From positions 5,656,501-5,720,500 of the forward strand of contig NZ_CP049910.1 of the NCBI RefSeq assembly GCF_011305995.1: 64,000 nt of DNA. Direction: 5' to 3'. This DNA is from Diaphorobacter sp. HDW4A (GTDB taxonomy: Bacteria > Pseudomonadota > Gammaproteobacteria > Burkholderiales > Burkholderiaceae_C). This document shows, in pieces, positions 36,770 to 46,888 of this stretch (position 1 is the stretch's first letter; each line of letters begins with the position of its first letter). Position numbers and translations under genes: made by a program. The notes beneath the pieces are model-generated. The model saw only the letters and a program-made list of their open reading frames with translations, was not told where the DNA came from and ran no database searches.

Positions 36770-39583
36770 TCAACGGAGGAAGACGGCTTGCCAGAGCGCC
36801 AGAATCGCGTCGCGTTCGGGCACGAGTTCGTCGTCGAGCACGCGCGTGGGTTCTTCGTTCAGACGTGCGCGGTGCTGCACGTGGCGCAGCGTGCGGTACG
36901 CATTGGCGGCCGCAGTGCCGACGCCCACAGGCAACAGGCCAGCGGCCTCGGCGCGCTGCAGCAGGGCGATGTTGCCCTTGTTGTCGCGCAGGCCCGGATG
37001 CGCATCCGACTGCGACAGCACGAGGTACTGCACGGCGAACTCGGCATCGACCATCGCACCGTGACTGTGCTTGACGTCGAACTCGCCGTGCGGCACCGGA
37101 TGGGCGCTGCGCACGCGATCTCGCATGGTGACGATCTCATCCCGCAGCGAGGCGCTGTCGCGCGGCGCAGTGATCACGGCCTCACGCACTGCGTCGAAGC
37201 GCTCGCGCAGATGCAGGCCTCCGTGGGGCTCGTCCTCGGTGACGGGGTTGCCCTGAGCGTCTTGCGGCACGAGGTCCTCGGTGCCGAGCACGAAGCGCGC
37301 GCGCGTCATCGCCTGATGTTCCCAAGTCCAGGCGGTATTGCTGCCACGCTGGGTCTGGTAGTCGGCATAGGCCGCAAAGCGCGTGACCAGCAGGCCCGAA
37401 TTTCCGTTGGGACGCAGGGCAGTGTCGATCTCGAACAGGTCGCCCTCGCCAGTCTTCACCGACAGCCAATTGACCAGCTTGCGCACGAAGGAGGCGTAGA
37501 TCTCGGAGGCGTTCTCGTCGTCATCGTCGAACACGAAGACGATGTCCAGATCGCTGCCGTAGCCCAATTCTTTTCCGCCGAGCTTGCCGTAGCCGATGAT
37601 GGCGAACTGCGGCGTCTCGCGGTGCTTGTTCTTGAGGCGCGACCAGCACCAGCGCGCGGTCACGCGCAGCACGCAGTCGGCAAGCGCGGAGAGGTCATCC
37701 GCAACCTGCTCGACCGTGATGCGGTGCTCCACGTCGCGGGCCAGTGTGCGGAAGGTTTCCGCATGGTGGGCGCGGCGCAGCAGGTTGAGCAGGTTCTCGT
37801 CGTCGTCCTCGCCGGTCGAGCGCAGGGCGGCCAGGCGCAGTTCGAGTTCATGCTCGAAATCGGCAGGTACGAAGCGCTCCGACATCAGTGCGTCGCTTGC
37901 GAGTTCATCGATCACGCCGGGGTGCTGCAGCATGTAGCGCGCAGGCCATTTGGCCGAGCCGAGCAGGTGCAGCAGGTGCTCATGCACCGAAGGACGCTCC
38001 AGCAGCAGCGCCAGATAACTCTCGCGGCGCAGCAGCGGCTCCAGCCATTCGACGAAGCGCACGGCGGCGGCCTCGTCGGTCGTGCCTTCGCCGATCCAGC
38101 GCGCGGTGCGCTGTGTGAGTCGGTACAAGCGAGCACGCGCTTCGTCGCGCAGGCCTTGCACGCGCTGGCTGGTGCGCCACGCGGCCACGCGTTCACGCAT
38201 CTTCGGGGGGAGCAGTTCGAGCAGCGTGTCCAGCTCGGGGGCAGGTGCGCTCGCTCCTGCGGCGCGCGGGCCGCCGCAGTTGCCACCGGCGCATTTTTTC
38301 TTCTCGGCCTCACCGCCGAGCAGGGTGTCGAACTCCTGGGCGACCAGCTCGCGGTGCGTGTCCAGCTCTTTGAGGAAGTCGCTGCACTCCACGCCCATGG
38401 TCTGGCCGATCCAGCACAGATCGTCGTCGGAGGTGGGCAGCACATGGGTCTGCTGGTCGTCGAGATATTGAATACGGTGCTCGACCTTGCGCAGGAACAC
38501 ATAGGCCCGCGCAAGCGCATCGGCGGTTTCTTGCGGCATCAGCCCGGCGCGCGCAAGACGCTGCAGGGCTTCCAGCGTGGGGCGGCAGCGCAGCTCGGGA
38601 AATTGTCCGCCGCGCACCACCTGCAGCAGCTGCACGGTGAATTCGATCTCGCGAATTCCGCCGCGCGAGAGCTTCACATCGTTGGCGCGCTCGGGGTGAC
38701 CGGCGCTGCGTTTGGAGGCGTGGTCGCGGATCTGGCGGTGCAGCGAGCGCAGTGCGTCGAACACGTTGTAGTCCAGATAGCGGCGAAACACGAACGGCAG
38801 CACCACGCCACGCAGCGCCTGCACATTGGGCGTGGACAGGCAGGCGCGTGGGGCGACGACGCGGCTCTTGAGCCAGGCGAAACGCTCCCATTCGCGGCCA
38901 TGCACTAGCAGATATTCTTCAAGCGCCGACAGCGAGACGGCCGACGGGCCGGAATTCCCGTTGGGGCGCAGCGCCAGATCGACGCGGAACACGAAGCCGT
39001 GCTCGGTCGTGTCGCCCACAAGGCCGTAGATGGCCTTGACCGTCCGGGCGAAGTACTCGTGGTTGGAGAGTTTGCCGCGTCCATCGGGCTGACCGGCGGT
39101 GTCGCCGTCGTGCTCGTAGACGTAGATGAGGTCGATGTCGCTCGACACATTGAGTTCGCGCGCGCCGAGCTTGCCCATGCCGATGACCCAGAGCTGCACC
39201 GGCTCGCCATTCGGGCCCTGCGGGGCTCCGTGGCGGGTGTCGAGCTCGGCCCGCGCGGCGAGGCATGCGCGGTCGAGCGCGAGTTCCGCCAGGTGGGTGA
39301 CAGGCAGGCAGATGTCTTCGAGCGGCGCGCCCTGCTCGCAATCGAGCCGGATCAGTCGCTCCATGACGATCTGGCGCAGGATGCGCAAGGCCGCACCCAG
39401 ATCATGGCCTTTGGCGATGAGGGCATCGCAGGTCTGGGCCATGGTCTCGCGCGTGGGAACACCGGCGGGCAGAAGGGCCATTTCCGATTCGTAGCGCCGG
39501 TGCAGGCGCTGGAAAAAGCGGGAATGTTCTGCGAGATGGCTCTGGCCATCGATGGGGGTCAAATCTGAGGAGGGCTTCTGCAT
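36770..39583 (-). CDS. glnE: Bifunctional glutamine synthetase adenylyltransferase/deadenylase
   Basis: GlnE adds AMP to glutamine synthetase or removes it in response to PII protein, tuning nitrogen assimilation. The protein is 937 residues from the ATG at 39583 (MQKPSSDLTP); a TTG 15 bases earlier is also open. Two nucleotidyltransferase domains are seen: the N-terminal deadenylase with SSDIDLIYVYEHD near residue 145 and ALRPNGNSGP, and the C-terminal adenylylating domain with GSDLDIVFVFDDDDEN near 675 and ALRPNGNSGLL. Both retain the metal-binding Asp pairs. An insert near 425-450 is Gly/Ala/Cys-rich (ECGG-like). It is divergent from yhdP. Confidence 0.95.
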   Translation of the reverse strand: MQKPSSDLTPIDGQSHLAEHSRFFQRLHRRYESEMALLPAGVPTRETMAQTCDALIAKGHDLGAALRILRQIVMERLIRLDCEQGAPLEDICLPVTHLAELALDRACLAARAELDTRHGAPQGPNGEPVQLWVIGMGKLGARELNVSSDIDLIYVYEHDGDTAGQPDGRGKLSNHEYFARTVKAIYGLVGDTTEHGFVFRVDLALRPNGNSGPSAVSLSALEEYLLVHGREWERFAWLKSRVVAPRACLSTPNVQALRGVVLPFVFRRYLDYNVFDALRSLHRQIRDHASKRSAGHPERANDVKLSRGGIREIEFTVQLLQVVRGGQFPELRCRPTLEALQRLARAGLMPQETADALARAYVFLRKVEHRIQYLDDQQTHVLPTSDDDLCWIGQTMGVECSDFLKELDTHRELVAQEFDTLLGGEAEKKKCAGGNCGGPRAAGASAPAPELDTLLELLPPKMRERVAAWRTSQRVQGLRDEARARLYRLTQRTARWIGEGTTDEAAAVRFVEWLEPLLRRESYLALLLERPSVHEHLLHLLGSAKWPARYMLQHPGVIDELASDALMSERFVPADFEHELELRLAALRSTGEDDDENLLNLLRRAHHAETFRTLARDVEHRITVEQVADDLSALADCVLRVTARWCWSRLKNKHRETPQFAIIGYGKLGGKELGYGSDLDIVFVFDDDDENASEIYASFVRKLVNWLSVKTGEGDLFEIDTALRPNGNSGLLVTRFAAYADYQTQRGSNTAWTWEHQAMTRARFVLGTEDLVPQDAQGNPVTEDEPHGGLHLRERFDAVREAVITAPRDSASLRDEIVTMRDRVRSAHPVPHGEFDVKHSHGAMVDAEFAVQYLVLSQSDAHPGLRDNKGNIALLQRAEAAGLLPVGVGTAAANAYRTLRHVQHRARLNEEPTRVLDDELVPERDAILALWQAVFLR

Positions 39584-39722
39584 TTCAGGCTGGCGCAACG
39601 CGCACTGTCACAGCATGAGCGCAACCGGCAGTCTCTGCACGGCTGTACATCACGACACCATCTGTGCAGAACTCAAGGAGACAGGGCGGGTCATAATTCC
39701 ACACACAAATCAACCTTTCGCC

Positions 39723-42700
39723 ATGACCGAGCAGCCCTCCCATCCATCCCGCCTGCTGCATTTTCTTGCAGGGTTTGCGCGATGGTCGCTGGGGCTGCTG
39801 CTGGCTTTCTGGCTATTGGTCGCTGTCGCCTGGGGCTTGCTGCACGGCTTCATTGTGCCGCGTATCGGAGAATTTCGTCAGCAGGTACAAACCCAAGCCG
39901 AGAAGGTGCTGGGGGTACCGGTGCGAATCGGTGGTCTGGCCGCTCAGAGCGAGGGGTTGATACCCACGCTGGAGCTGTCCGACGTCCAGTTGCTTGACCC
40001 CATGGGTCGTGAGGCATTGAGGCTCCCGCAGGTGGTCGTGGCGGTGTCGCCGCGCTCGCTGCTGCGCTGGGGCTTCGATCAGCTCTATGTGAAAGCGCCC
40101 GAACTCGACGTGCGCCGCGACGCGACCGGCCGTATCCATGTGGCGGGCCTGCCGATCACAGGTGGCGCGGGCGGCGACGACGGCGCGGCGCTCGAATGGC
40201 TTTTCTCTCAGGGCGAGGTCGCCATCCTGCATGGCAAGGTGCGCTGGACGGACGAGCTGCGCGAGGCGCCACCGCTTGAGCTCACCGATGTGAACCTGGT
40301 GCTGCGCAATGGTGCCTGGCGGCATCGCATGCGGCTCGACGCGACGCCGCCCGAGGGCTGGGGCGAGCGCTTCTCGGTGCGCGGCGTGTTCCGCGAGCCG
40401 ATCTTGTCGACCCGGGGCACCAACTGGAAGAACTGGAGCGGCCAGCTCTATGCCGACCTGCCCAACGGCGACGTCTCGCGCCTCAATGAATATGCGGACC
40501 TCGGCGCGCTCACCGTCGGCGAGGGTGAGGGCGCCGTGCGTGCCTGGATCGATGTGCGGCGCGGCAAGATCACCGGTGGCATGGCAGATGTGGCGCTCAA
40601 GGAAGTGCGTGCCACACTCGGCAACAAGCTTGAGCCGATTGCACTGAAGTCGGTCAAGGGCCGCGTGGGGGCACAGCAGTTCGACAACGGCTTTGAGGTG
40701 AGCGTGCAGAACCTCTCGTTCGTGGCCGCCGACGGCCTGAGCTGGCCCGACACCACACTGTTCTTCCGTCAGACCGGGGCCGATCCCAAGAACCCATCGC
40801 TTGAGCAAGGCGAGCTGCGTGCCAGCCAGCTCAATCTCGCGGTGCTGGCGCAGATCGCGGACCGCCTGCCGCTGGGCAAGGCGGTGCACGATCCCCTGCG
40901 CCAGATTGCGCCGCGCGGCGTGGCCCGCAATGTGCAGGCGACTTGGCACGGACCGCTCAGCGCCCCGCGCCAATATCAGGCCAATGGTCTGATCGAGGAC
41001 CTCTCGATGGGCAGCACGGCCAAGGGCGAGCAGGGCGGCTCCATGCCCGGCATCGCCGGTGCGCGGGTGCAGTTTGCGCTGACGCAGGCAGGGGGCAGTG
41101 CAACATTGGCGATCAACGACGGCGCGCTGGTGTTCCCCGGCGTGTTCGAGGAGCCTGCGATTCCTCTTCAGCAGCTCGCTGCCAATGTGAACTGGACCAT
41201 CGACGGCGAGCGCATCGGTGTGGACGTGCAGAACGTGAAGTTCGCCAACGCCGATGCGGCGGGCGAAGCGCGCGCGAGCTGGCACACGGCCGATCCACGC
41301 AAGTCCTCGTCGGGTTCGCGCTTTCCGGGCGTGCTCGACCTCTCGGGCAGTGCCACGCGCGCCGACGGCACGCGGGTGCACCGCTATCTGCCGCTCGGCA
41401 TCCCCGAGCACACGCGCCACTATGTGCGCGACGGCGTCAACACCGGTGTGGCGACGGGCATGCAGTTCAAGGTCAAGGGCAATCTGCACGATTTCCCGTT
41501 CAGCAAGCCGGGACAGGGTGATTTCCGCATCGCGGCCCAGGTCAAGAACGTGAACTACACCTATGTGCCTGCATCGCTGCAGGCGGCGGGCGAACTGCCG
41601 TGGCCGCAGCTCACGGGGCTGTCCGGCGAGTTGGTGTTCGACAGATCGAGCATGCAGGTCAAGAACGCCAACGGCACGCTCGGCGGGCTGGCGACAGTCA
41701 AGGTACGCAATGCGAATGCGGAAATTCCCAATCTCGATCACCCCGTCGTCGGGGTGGACGCGCAAGCCTTGGGGCCTTTGGCCGACATGCTGGGGCTGGT
41801 GCGCAAGTCGCATATCACCCAGCTCACAGAACACGCGCTCGATCAGGCGGTGGTGACTGGCAATACGGAGCTTCGGTTGCAGCTCAGCCTGCCGCTGGAC
41901 CACATCAACGAATCCAAGGTACAGGGCAATGTGAAGCTCGTCGGCAACGATGTGCAGTTCACCCCCGATGTGCCGCAGATCACGCAGGCGCAGGGCTCGG
42001 TGCAGTTTTCAGAGGGCGGTTTCTCCATCGTCGGCGTGCAGGGGCGTGCGCTCGGCGGTGATGTGAAGTTGGAGGGCGGAATGCGCACCCTTTCCGCAAG
42101 TTCCTCCCCGTCACCGCAGCCGCTGCCAGCGGGGCAGAAATCCATCGTGCAGGTGCGCGCTCAGGGCACCGCCACGGCCGAGGGGCTGCGCGCGGTCGCG
42201 CCTGCGGGGCCGCTGGCTGATCTCGCAAGTCACGCGACTGGCACCACACCGTATTCGGTGCAGGTTGGCATTCGCCGTGGCGTGCCCGAACTGCTGGTCA
42301 ATGCGTCATTGCAAGGCATGGCCATCGATCTGCCCGCGCCGCTTGGCAAGTCCGCGCAAAGCGCCATGCCGGTGCGTTTCGAGACGCAGCTCACGCCGCA
42401 GTCGGTGGATGCCGCTGCCACGGTGCCACTGCAGGAACAGCTCACGGTCGATGTTGCCAACGTGGGCGGCGTGCACTACGTGCGCCAGTTGGGCGATGCC
42501 AACCAGCCCGGCAAGGTGCTGCGCGGCGCGATTGGGGTGGGGCTGCCTGCGGGGCAGGTGCTGCGACTGCCGGAGTCCGGTGTGACGGCGGAGCTGGTGC
42601 TGGGCGACGTGGATGCGGGCCCTTGGCATGCGCTGGCGAAGACGGCGACCGACAAGTCCACCTCTTCTACTTCTTCCTCTTCGATCGCTACTGCAACCGA

Positions 42701-43889
42701 TCCCGAGCTGCAGGGCTACCAGCCTTCGCGCATCAACGTGCGCGCCCAATCCATCGCCTTGGGGGGGCGCACGCTGCATCAGGTGGATGCGAGCGTGACA
42801 CGGCAAAAGGATCTGTGGCGGGTGAACGCCAAGGCTGACGAGCTGAGCGGATTGATCGAATACCGCCTCGCGAGCGACTCCGTACCAGCCCCGGGGCTGA
42901 TCTATGCGCGGCTGGATCGGCTGAAGATTCCGCAGTCGCAGGACACTGCTGCCAGCACCAATGATCTGCTTGATGATCAGCCACGCACCTTGCCTGCGCT
43001 CGACATCGTCGTACAGGACTTCGAGATTCACGGCCGCACTCTCGGCCGCATCGAGGTGTTAGCGCGCAATGCCAGTACCAATGACGGGCGCCGCGAATGG
43101 CGGCTTGCGCACCTGAACCTGATCACGCCCGAGGCCACCTTCGCTTCCAGCGGCAACTGGGCGCTGCTCGGCGGAACGGGTGCCAACGCGCAGCGGCGCA
43201 CGGTGATGAATTTCGAGCTCGACGTGCGTGATTCTGGCGATTTGCTGGCGCGCTTCAACATGCCCGGTGTGGTCAAGCGCGGCAAGGGCAAGTTGAGCGG
43301 TCAGGTCGCCTGGCTGGGCGCGCCGCTGTCGCCAGATTACCCGTCGATGACCGGGCAGGTGCATGTGGACATGCAGGCCGGGCAATTTCTCAAGGCCGAT
43401 CCGGGATTGGCCAAGCTGCTCAGCGTGCTGAGCCTGCAATCGATTCCGCGTCGCCTGACGCTGGACTTCCGCGATGTGTTCAGCGAAGGGTTCGCGTTTG
43501 ACTTCGTGCGCGGCGACCTGCACATCGATCGCGGCGTTGCCACCACCAACAACCTGCAGATGAAGGGCCTGAACGCGGCTGTGCTCATGGAAGGCAAGGC
43601 CGATCTGGAGCACGAAACGCAGGACCTGCGCGTGGTCGTGGTGCCTGAGATCAACGCGATGACGGCGTCCCTCGTCGCCACCGCGATCAATCCGGTGATC
43701 GGGCTTGGCAGCTTCCTCGCGCAGGTGTTTTTGCGCGGTCCCCTGATTCAGGCCGCGACGCAGGAATTCCGCGTCGACGGTACGTGGTCTGATCCGCGTG
43801 TGGAGAAGGTCAAGCGCAGCAAGGCGGCGGCGGGCCAAGCAGAAAAGTCCGCCGATGCACGGCACGAGTCAACAGGAGAGACGCAATGA
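39723..43889 (+). CDS. yhdP: YhdP-family AsmA-like envelope protein
   Basis: A very large, 1388-residue protein anchored by one N-terminal helix (about residues 21-41), with the rest in the periplasm. The DUF3971 region and the AsmA-like C-terminus, with GKLSGQVAWLGAPLSPDYPS and ALNPV-type ending TAINPVIGLGSFLAQVFLRG, identify it as YhdP. AsmA-like proteins form long hydrophobic grooves and carry phospholipids from inner to outer membrane. I start at 39723 (MTEQPSHPSRLLHFLAGFAR), where the helix begins; no strong ribosome site is seen. Its stop overlaps the next ATG (ATGA), so the amidase gene is coupled to it. Confidence 0.92.
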   Translation: MTEQPSHPSRLLHFLAGFARWSLGLLLAFWLLVAVAWGLLHGFIVPRIGEFRQQVQTQAEKVLGVPVRIGGLAAQSEGLIPTLELSDVQLLDPMGREALRLPQVVVAVSPRSLLRWGFDQLYVKAPELDVRRDATGRIHVAGLPITGGAGGDDGAALEWLFSQGEVAILHGKVRWTDELREAPPLELTDVNLVLRNGAWRHRMRLDATPPEGWGERFSVRGVFREPILSTRGTNWKNWSGQLYADLPNGDVSRLNEYADLGALTVGEGEGAVRAWIDVRRGKITGGMADVALKEVRATLGNKLEPIALKSVKGRVGAQQFDNGFEVSVQNLSFVAADGLSWPDTTLFFRQTGADPKNPSLEQGELRASQLNLAVLAQIADRLPLGKAVHDPLRQIAPRGVARNVQATWHGPLSAPRQYQANGLIEDLSMGSTAKGEQGGSMPGIAGARVQFALTQAGGSATLAINDGALVFPGVFEEPAIPLQQLAANVNWTIDGERIGVDVQNVKFANADAAGEARASWHTADPRKSSSGSRFPGVLDLSGSATRADGTRVHRYLPLGIPEHTRHYVRDGVNTGVATGMQFKVKGNLHDFPFSKPGQGDFRIAAQVKNVNYTYVPASLQAAGELPWPQLTGLSGELVFDRSSMQVKNANGTLGGLATVKVRNANAEIPNLDHPVVGVDAQALGPLADMLGLVRKSHITQLTEHALDQAVVTGNTELRLQLSLPLDHINESKVQGNVKLVGNDVQFTPDVPQITQAQGSVQFSEGGFSIVGVQGRALGGDVKLEGGMRTLSASSSPSPQPLPAGQKSIVQVRAQGTATAEGLRAVAPAGPLADLASHATGTTPYSVQVGIRRGVPELLVNASLQGMAIDLPAPLGKSAQSAMPVRFETQLTPQSVDAAATVPLQEQLTVDVANVGGVHYVRQLGDANQPGKVLRGAIGVGLPAGQVLRLPESGVTAELVLGDVDAGPWHALAKTATDKSTSSTSSSSIATATDPELQGYQPSRINVRAQSIALGGRTLHQVDASVTRQKDLWRVNAKADELSGLIEYRLASDSVPAPGLIYARLDRLKIPQSQDTAASTNDLLDDQPRTLPALDIVVQDFEIHGRTLGRIEVLARNASTNDGRREWRLAHLNLITPEATFASSGNWALLGGTGANAQRRTVMNFELDVRDSGDLLARFNMPGVVKRGKGKLSGQVAWLGAPLSPDYPSMTGQVHVDMQAGQFLKADPGLAKLLSVLSLQSIPRRLTLDFRDVFSEGFAFDFVRGDLHIDRGVATTNNLQMKGLNAAVLMEGKADLEHETQDLRVVVVPEINAMTASLVATAINPVIGLGSFLAQVFLRGPLIQAATQEFRVDGTWSDPRVEKVKRSKAAAGQAEKSADARHESTGETQ

Positions 43890-44701
43890 AGATTGCCGCG
43901 ATTCAGATGGTGTCGGGCACTGGGCTCGAGGCCAATCTCGCCACCGCCCGCAGACTGCTCGAAGAGGCCGCAGCACGTGGCGCGGAGCTGGCCTGCCTGC
44001 CCGAGTATTTCTGCGTGATGGGCCACAAGGACACCGACAAGTTCAAACTGCGCGAGGAGTTCGGCCGGGGGGCCATCCAGCAGTTTCTGTCGGATGCCGC
44101 ACGCGAGTTGGGTCTCTGGATCGTCGGCGGCACGCTGCCCCTGCGCGCACCCAGCGAAGAACATGTCTACAACACGACGCTGGTCTTCGCGCCCGATGGC
44201 GCATGCGTCACTCGCTACGACAAGATTCATTTGTTCCGCTTTGACAGTGGCAGCGAGCATTACGACGAAGCGCGCGTGATTTCGCCCGGCACGCAGCCGA
44301 TTCGCTTTACTATCACGGCCCGCGATGGTTCGGCTTGGCGTGTGGGGCTGTCGGTCTGCTACGACCTGCGCTTTCCCGAGTTGTACCGCGCGCATGCGCG
44401 TGCGGGTGTGGACTTGCTGCTGGTGCCGAGTGCCTTCACTTTCGTGACCGGCAGCGCGCACTGGGATGTGCTGCTGCGCGCGCGGGCGGTGGAAAATCTT
44501 GCTTACGTGCTTGCGCCCGCGCAGGGCGGCGTGCACGAGAATGGCCGTCGCACTTGGGGTCATAGCATGTTGGTCGACCCGTGGGGCACGGTGCTGGCGC
44601 AGCGCGCGCAGGGGGAGGGCGTGGTGATAGGCATGCTTGAACACCGTCAGCTGCGCGAAATGCGTGCGCAACTTCCTGCGCTCGATCATCGTGTTCTGTA
44701 G
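43886..44701 (+). CDS. Carbon-nitrogen hydrolase (Nit1/deaminated glutathione amidase type)
   Basis: A 271-residue nitrilase-superfamily amidase. The catalytic triad is E40 in LACLPEYF, K113 in RYDKIHLF and C158 in GLSVCYDLRFPELYR. The last motif and the overall length fit the Nit1/YbeM branch, which hydrolyses deaminated glutathione as metabolite repair; this finer call is an inference. The start is fixed by a four-base overlap with yhdP, an arrangement widely kept in Burkholderiales. Soluble, no signal peptide. Confidence 0.92.
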   Translation: MKIAAIQMVSGTGLEANLATARRLLEEAAARGAELACLPEYFCVMGHKDTDKFKLREEFGRGAIQQFLSDAARELGLWIVGGTLPLRAPSEEHVYNTTLVFAPDGACVTRYDKIHLFRFDSGSEHYDEARVISPGTQPIRFTITARDGSAWRVGLSVCYDLRFPELYRAHARAGVDLLLVPSAFTFVTGSAHWDVLLRARAVENLAYVLAPAQGGVHENGRRTWGHSMLVDPWGTVLAQRAQGEGVVIGMLEHRQLREMRAQLPALDHRVL

Positions 44702-44770
44702 ACAGTTGGTTCGTCGTTTGAATTGGCTGATGCCGCATCCACGGTGTGCGGCTTCGGAAATTGGGATCGA

Positions 44771-46888
44771 ATGGAAAACGTGACGCAAGGCCTCGGGCCG
44801 TTGGCATCGTCGGCGGACACTGCTGGCGCTTCGGCGGTTGCGGCCGGTGATGACGCGCTGCCGCAATGGCAGTTGCATCGATGGCACAGTGCATGGCGTC
44901 GCTGGTCGCTGTGGACGCTGCTGGTGGTGCTGGTTGCCAGCATGCTGATTACGCTGGTGTGGCTGGCCGGGCGCTACGAGGCCAGTCTGGTGCAGTCGCG
45001 CGTGGAACGCGATGCGGCCGACGCCGTCTCCGACATCCGCATCGCGTTTGCGCACAATGTGCAGAATATGCAGTCGCTGCAAATGGGCGAGCCCGATCTG
45101 GCCAACTGGGAAAGCCGTGCGAGTGATCTGCTGAATGCGCGACGTGAGTTGGTTCGACTCGAATGGCGCGATTCACAACTCAAGGTGCGCGCGCATGCGG
45201 AGTCGCCGTTTCGGCCCATGAACTGGGATCCATCAGACGGCAGCAACAGTATTCATTCCGACATGAATGTCTCTTGCACCAACGCGCGGCGCGTGGGTGG
45301 GCCTTCGTATTCGAGCAGCTACTTCCAGCCGCTGCCCAACGGCATGGGCTCTGAGATGATGGAGCTGTGCCTGCCGTTGATGGACGACGGGCGCGTCACC
45401 GGTTTCCTGATCGCCACCTATTCGCTGCAGACGGTGCTGATCGATCTGGTGGCGCCCAGCCTGCAGCGCGGGCAAGAGGTGTCGTTCACCGAGGCGGACG
45501 GTACGCGCCTGGCCGTGGTCGGAGCGATGCGGCGCGGCACGCGCATGTTCACAGCGCAGCAACTGTTCGATTTGCCTGGCACCACGCTGATCCTGCGACT
45601 GGACAGTTGGCACGCCGCGCCCAGCGTATTCCCCAACGTGCTCACGGCGCTGGTCACCGCCATGTCGATCGCGCTCGTTACGGTGCTGATCGTGCTGGTG
45701 CGCGACAATCGCCGGCGCCTGCGCGCAGAGCGCGATCTGGGCGAGGCGCTGGCGTTTCGCAAGGCCATGGAGGACTCGCAGGTCACGGGCCTGCGTGCGC
45801 GCGATCTCGATGGACGTATCACTTATGTGAATCCGGCGTTCTGCGAGATGGTGGGCTTCACGGCCGACGAACTGATCGGCCACACCAACCCGCTGCCCTA
45901 CTGGCCGCCAGAACTTGCGGGTGAGTACAGCGCGCGCCAGACGGTGCGCATGTCCGGCAACCACATCCCGCCACGCGAGGGTTATGAATCGACCTTCATG
46001 CGCAAGGATGGAACGCGTTTTCCGGTGATGATCTACGAGGCGCCGCTGATCAATGCGCAGGGCCTGCACACTGGCTGGATGGGCTCGTTCCTCGACGTGA
46101 GCGAGCAGCGCCGTGTCGAGGAAATCTCGCGCGCGTCGCTGGAACGTCTGCAGGCTACGGCGCGTCTGGCTACGGTGGGCGAGATGGCCTCGCTTTTGAG
46201 CCACGAACTCAACCAGCCGCTTGCCGCCATCTCCAGCTATGCTACCGGCTCGCTCAACCTGCTGCAGACAGAATCGCCCGCAGCGGCGCCGCCCACGGAA
46301 AACCTGGCCGATGTGCGTGTGGGCATCCAGCGCATCGCACAGCAGGCCGAGCGCGCGGGTCGGGTGATCAAGAGCGTGCACGATTTTGTGCGCCGCCGCG
46401 ATCAGTCCCGCGAAGCCGTCTCGGCACAGGGACTGATCGACGCCGTGCTGCCGCTGATCCGCCTGCAGGCCCACAAGCTGCGCGTGCACATTCAGATCAT
46501 CATCGAGCCCGAGCTCCCCGAGCTGCTGTGCGACCGCACTATGGTCGAACAGGTGCTGCTCAACCTTGCTCGCAACGGCATGCAGTCTATGGACCACCCT
46601 GAAATCCAGCCACGCGTGCTCGAAATCCGCGTGCGCCGCGCCGCCTCCAACGCGCAGAACAAGTGGCTGGAGTTTTCGGTCAGCGACATGGGTGCGGGCA
46701 TCAGCGATGATGTGGCTGCGCGCCTTTTCACCCCGTTCTACACCACGCGCGCCGAAGGCATGGGTCTTGGCCTGAGCCTGTGCCGCACCGTGATCGAGCA
46801 ACATGGCGGCTTCCTCGGACATGCCGCACGCGAACCTCGTGGTACGGTATTCACTTTCACCCTCCCTGCATTTCAACCAGAAGCCTGA
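44771..46888 (+). CDS. Membrane PAS sensor histidine kinase (FixL/DctB-like)
   Basis: A 705-residue kinase, started at the ATG at 44771 (MENVTQGLGP). A first membrane helix at 47-66 and a second near 300-320 enclose a periplasmic sensing domain of some 230 residues. A PAS domain follows (about 340-455, with GRITYVNPAFCEMVGFTADE), then a dimerisation helix with phospho-acceptor H478 in SLLSHELNQPLAAISSYA, and an ATPase domain with DMGAGIS and TRAEGMGLGLSLCR. The HELNQPL box is that of FixL/DctB-type kinases. The response-regulator gene overlaps its stop codon. The signal it senses is not apparent. Confidence 0.92.
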   Translation: MENVTQGLGPLASSADTAGASAVAAGDDALPQWQLHRWHSAWRRWSLWTLLVVLVASMLITLVWLAGRYEASLVQSRVERDAADAVSDIRIAFAHNVQNMQSLQMGEPDLANWESRASDLLNARRELVRLEWRDSQLKVRAHAESPFRPMNWDPSDGSNSIHSDMNVSCTNARRVGGPSYSSSYFQPLPNGMGSEMMELCLPLMDDGRVTGFLIATYSLQTVLIDLVAPSLQRGQEVSFTEADGTRLAVVGAMRRGTRMFTAQQLFDLPGTTLILRLDSWHAAPSVFPNVLTALVTAMSIALVTVLIVLVRDNRRRLRAERDLGEALAFRKAMEDSQVTGLRARDLDGRITYVNPAFCEMVGFTADELIGHTNPLPYWPPELAGEYSARQTVRMSGNHIPPREGYESTFMRKDGTRFPVMIYEAPLINAQGLHTGWMGSFLDVSEQRRVEEISRASLERLQATARLATVGEMASLLSHELNQPLAAISSYATGSLNLLQTESPAAAPPTENLADVRVGIQRIAQQAERAGRVIKSVHDFVRRRDQSREAVSAQGLIDAVLPLIRLQAHKLRVHIQIIIEPELPELLCDRTMVEQVLLNLARNGMQSMDHPEIQPRVLEIRVRRAASNAQNKWLEFSVSDMGAGISDDVAARLFTPFYTTRAEGMGLGLSLCRTVIEQHGGFLGHAAREPRGTVFTFTLPAFQPEA

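Noticed and set aside
36788..41903. Long antisense frames over glnE (706 residues) and yhdP (696 residues)
   Set aside because: Both lie fully opposite well-supported genes, lack start signals and have the composition expected from the complement of GC-rich coding DNA.
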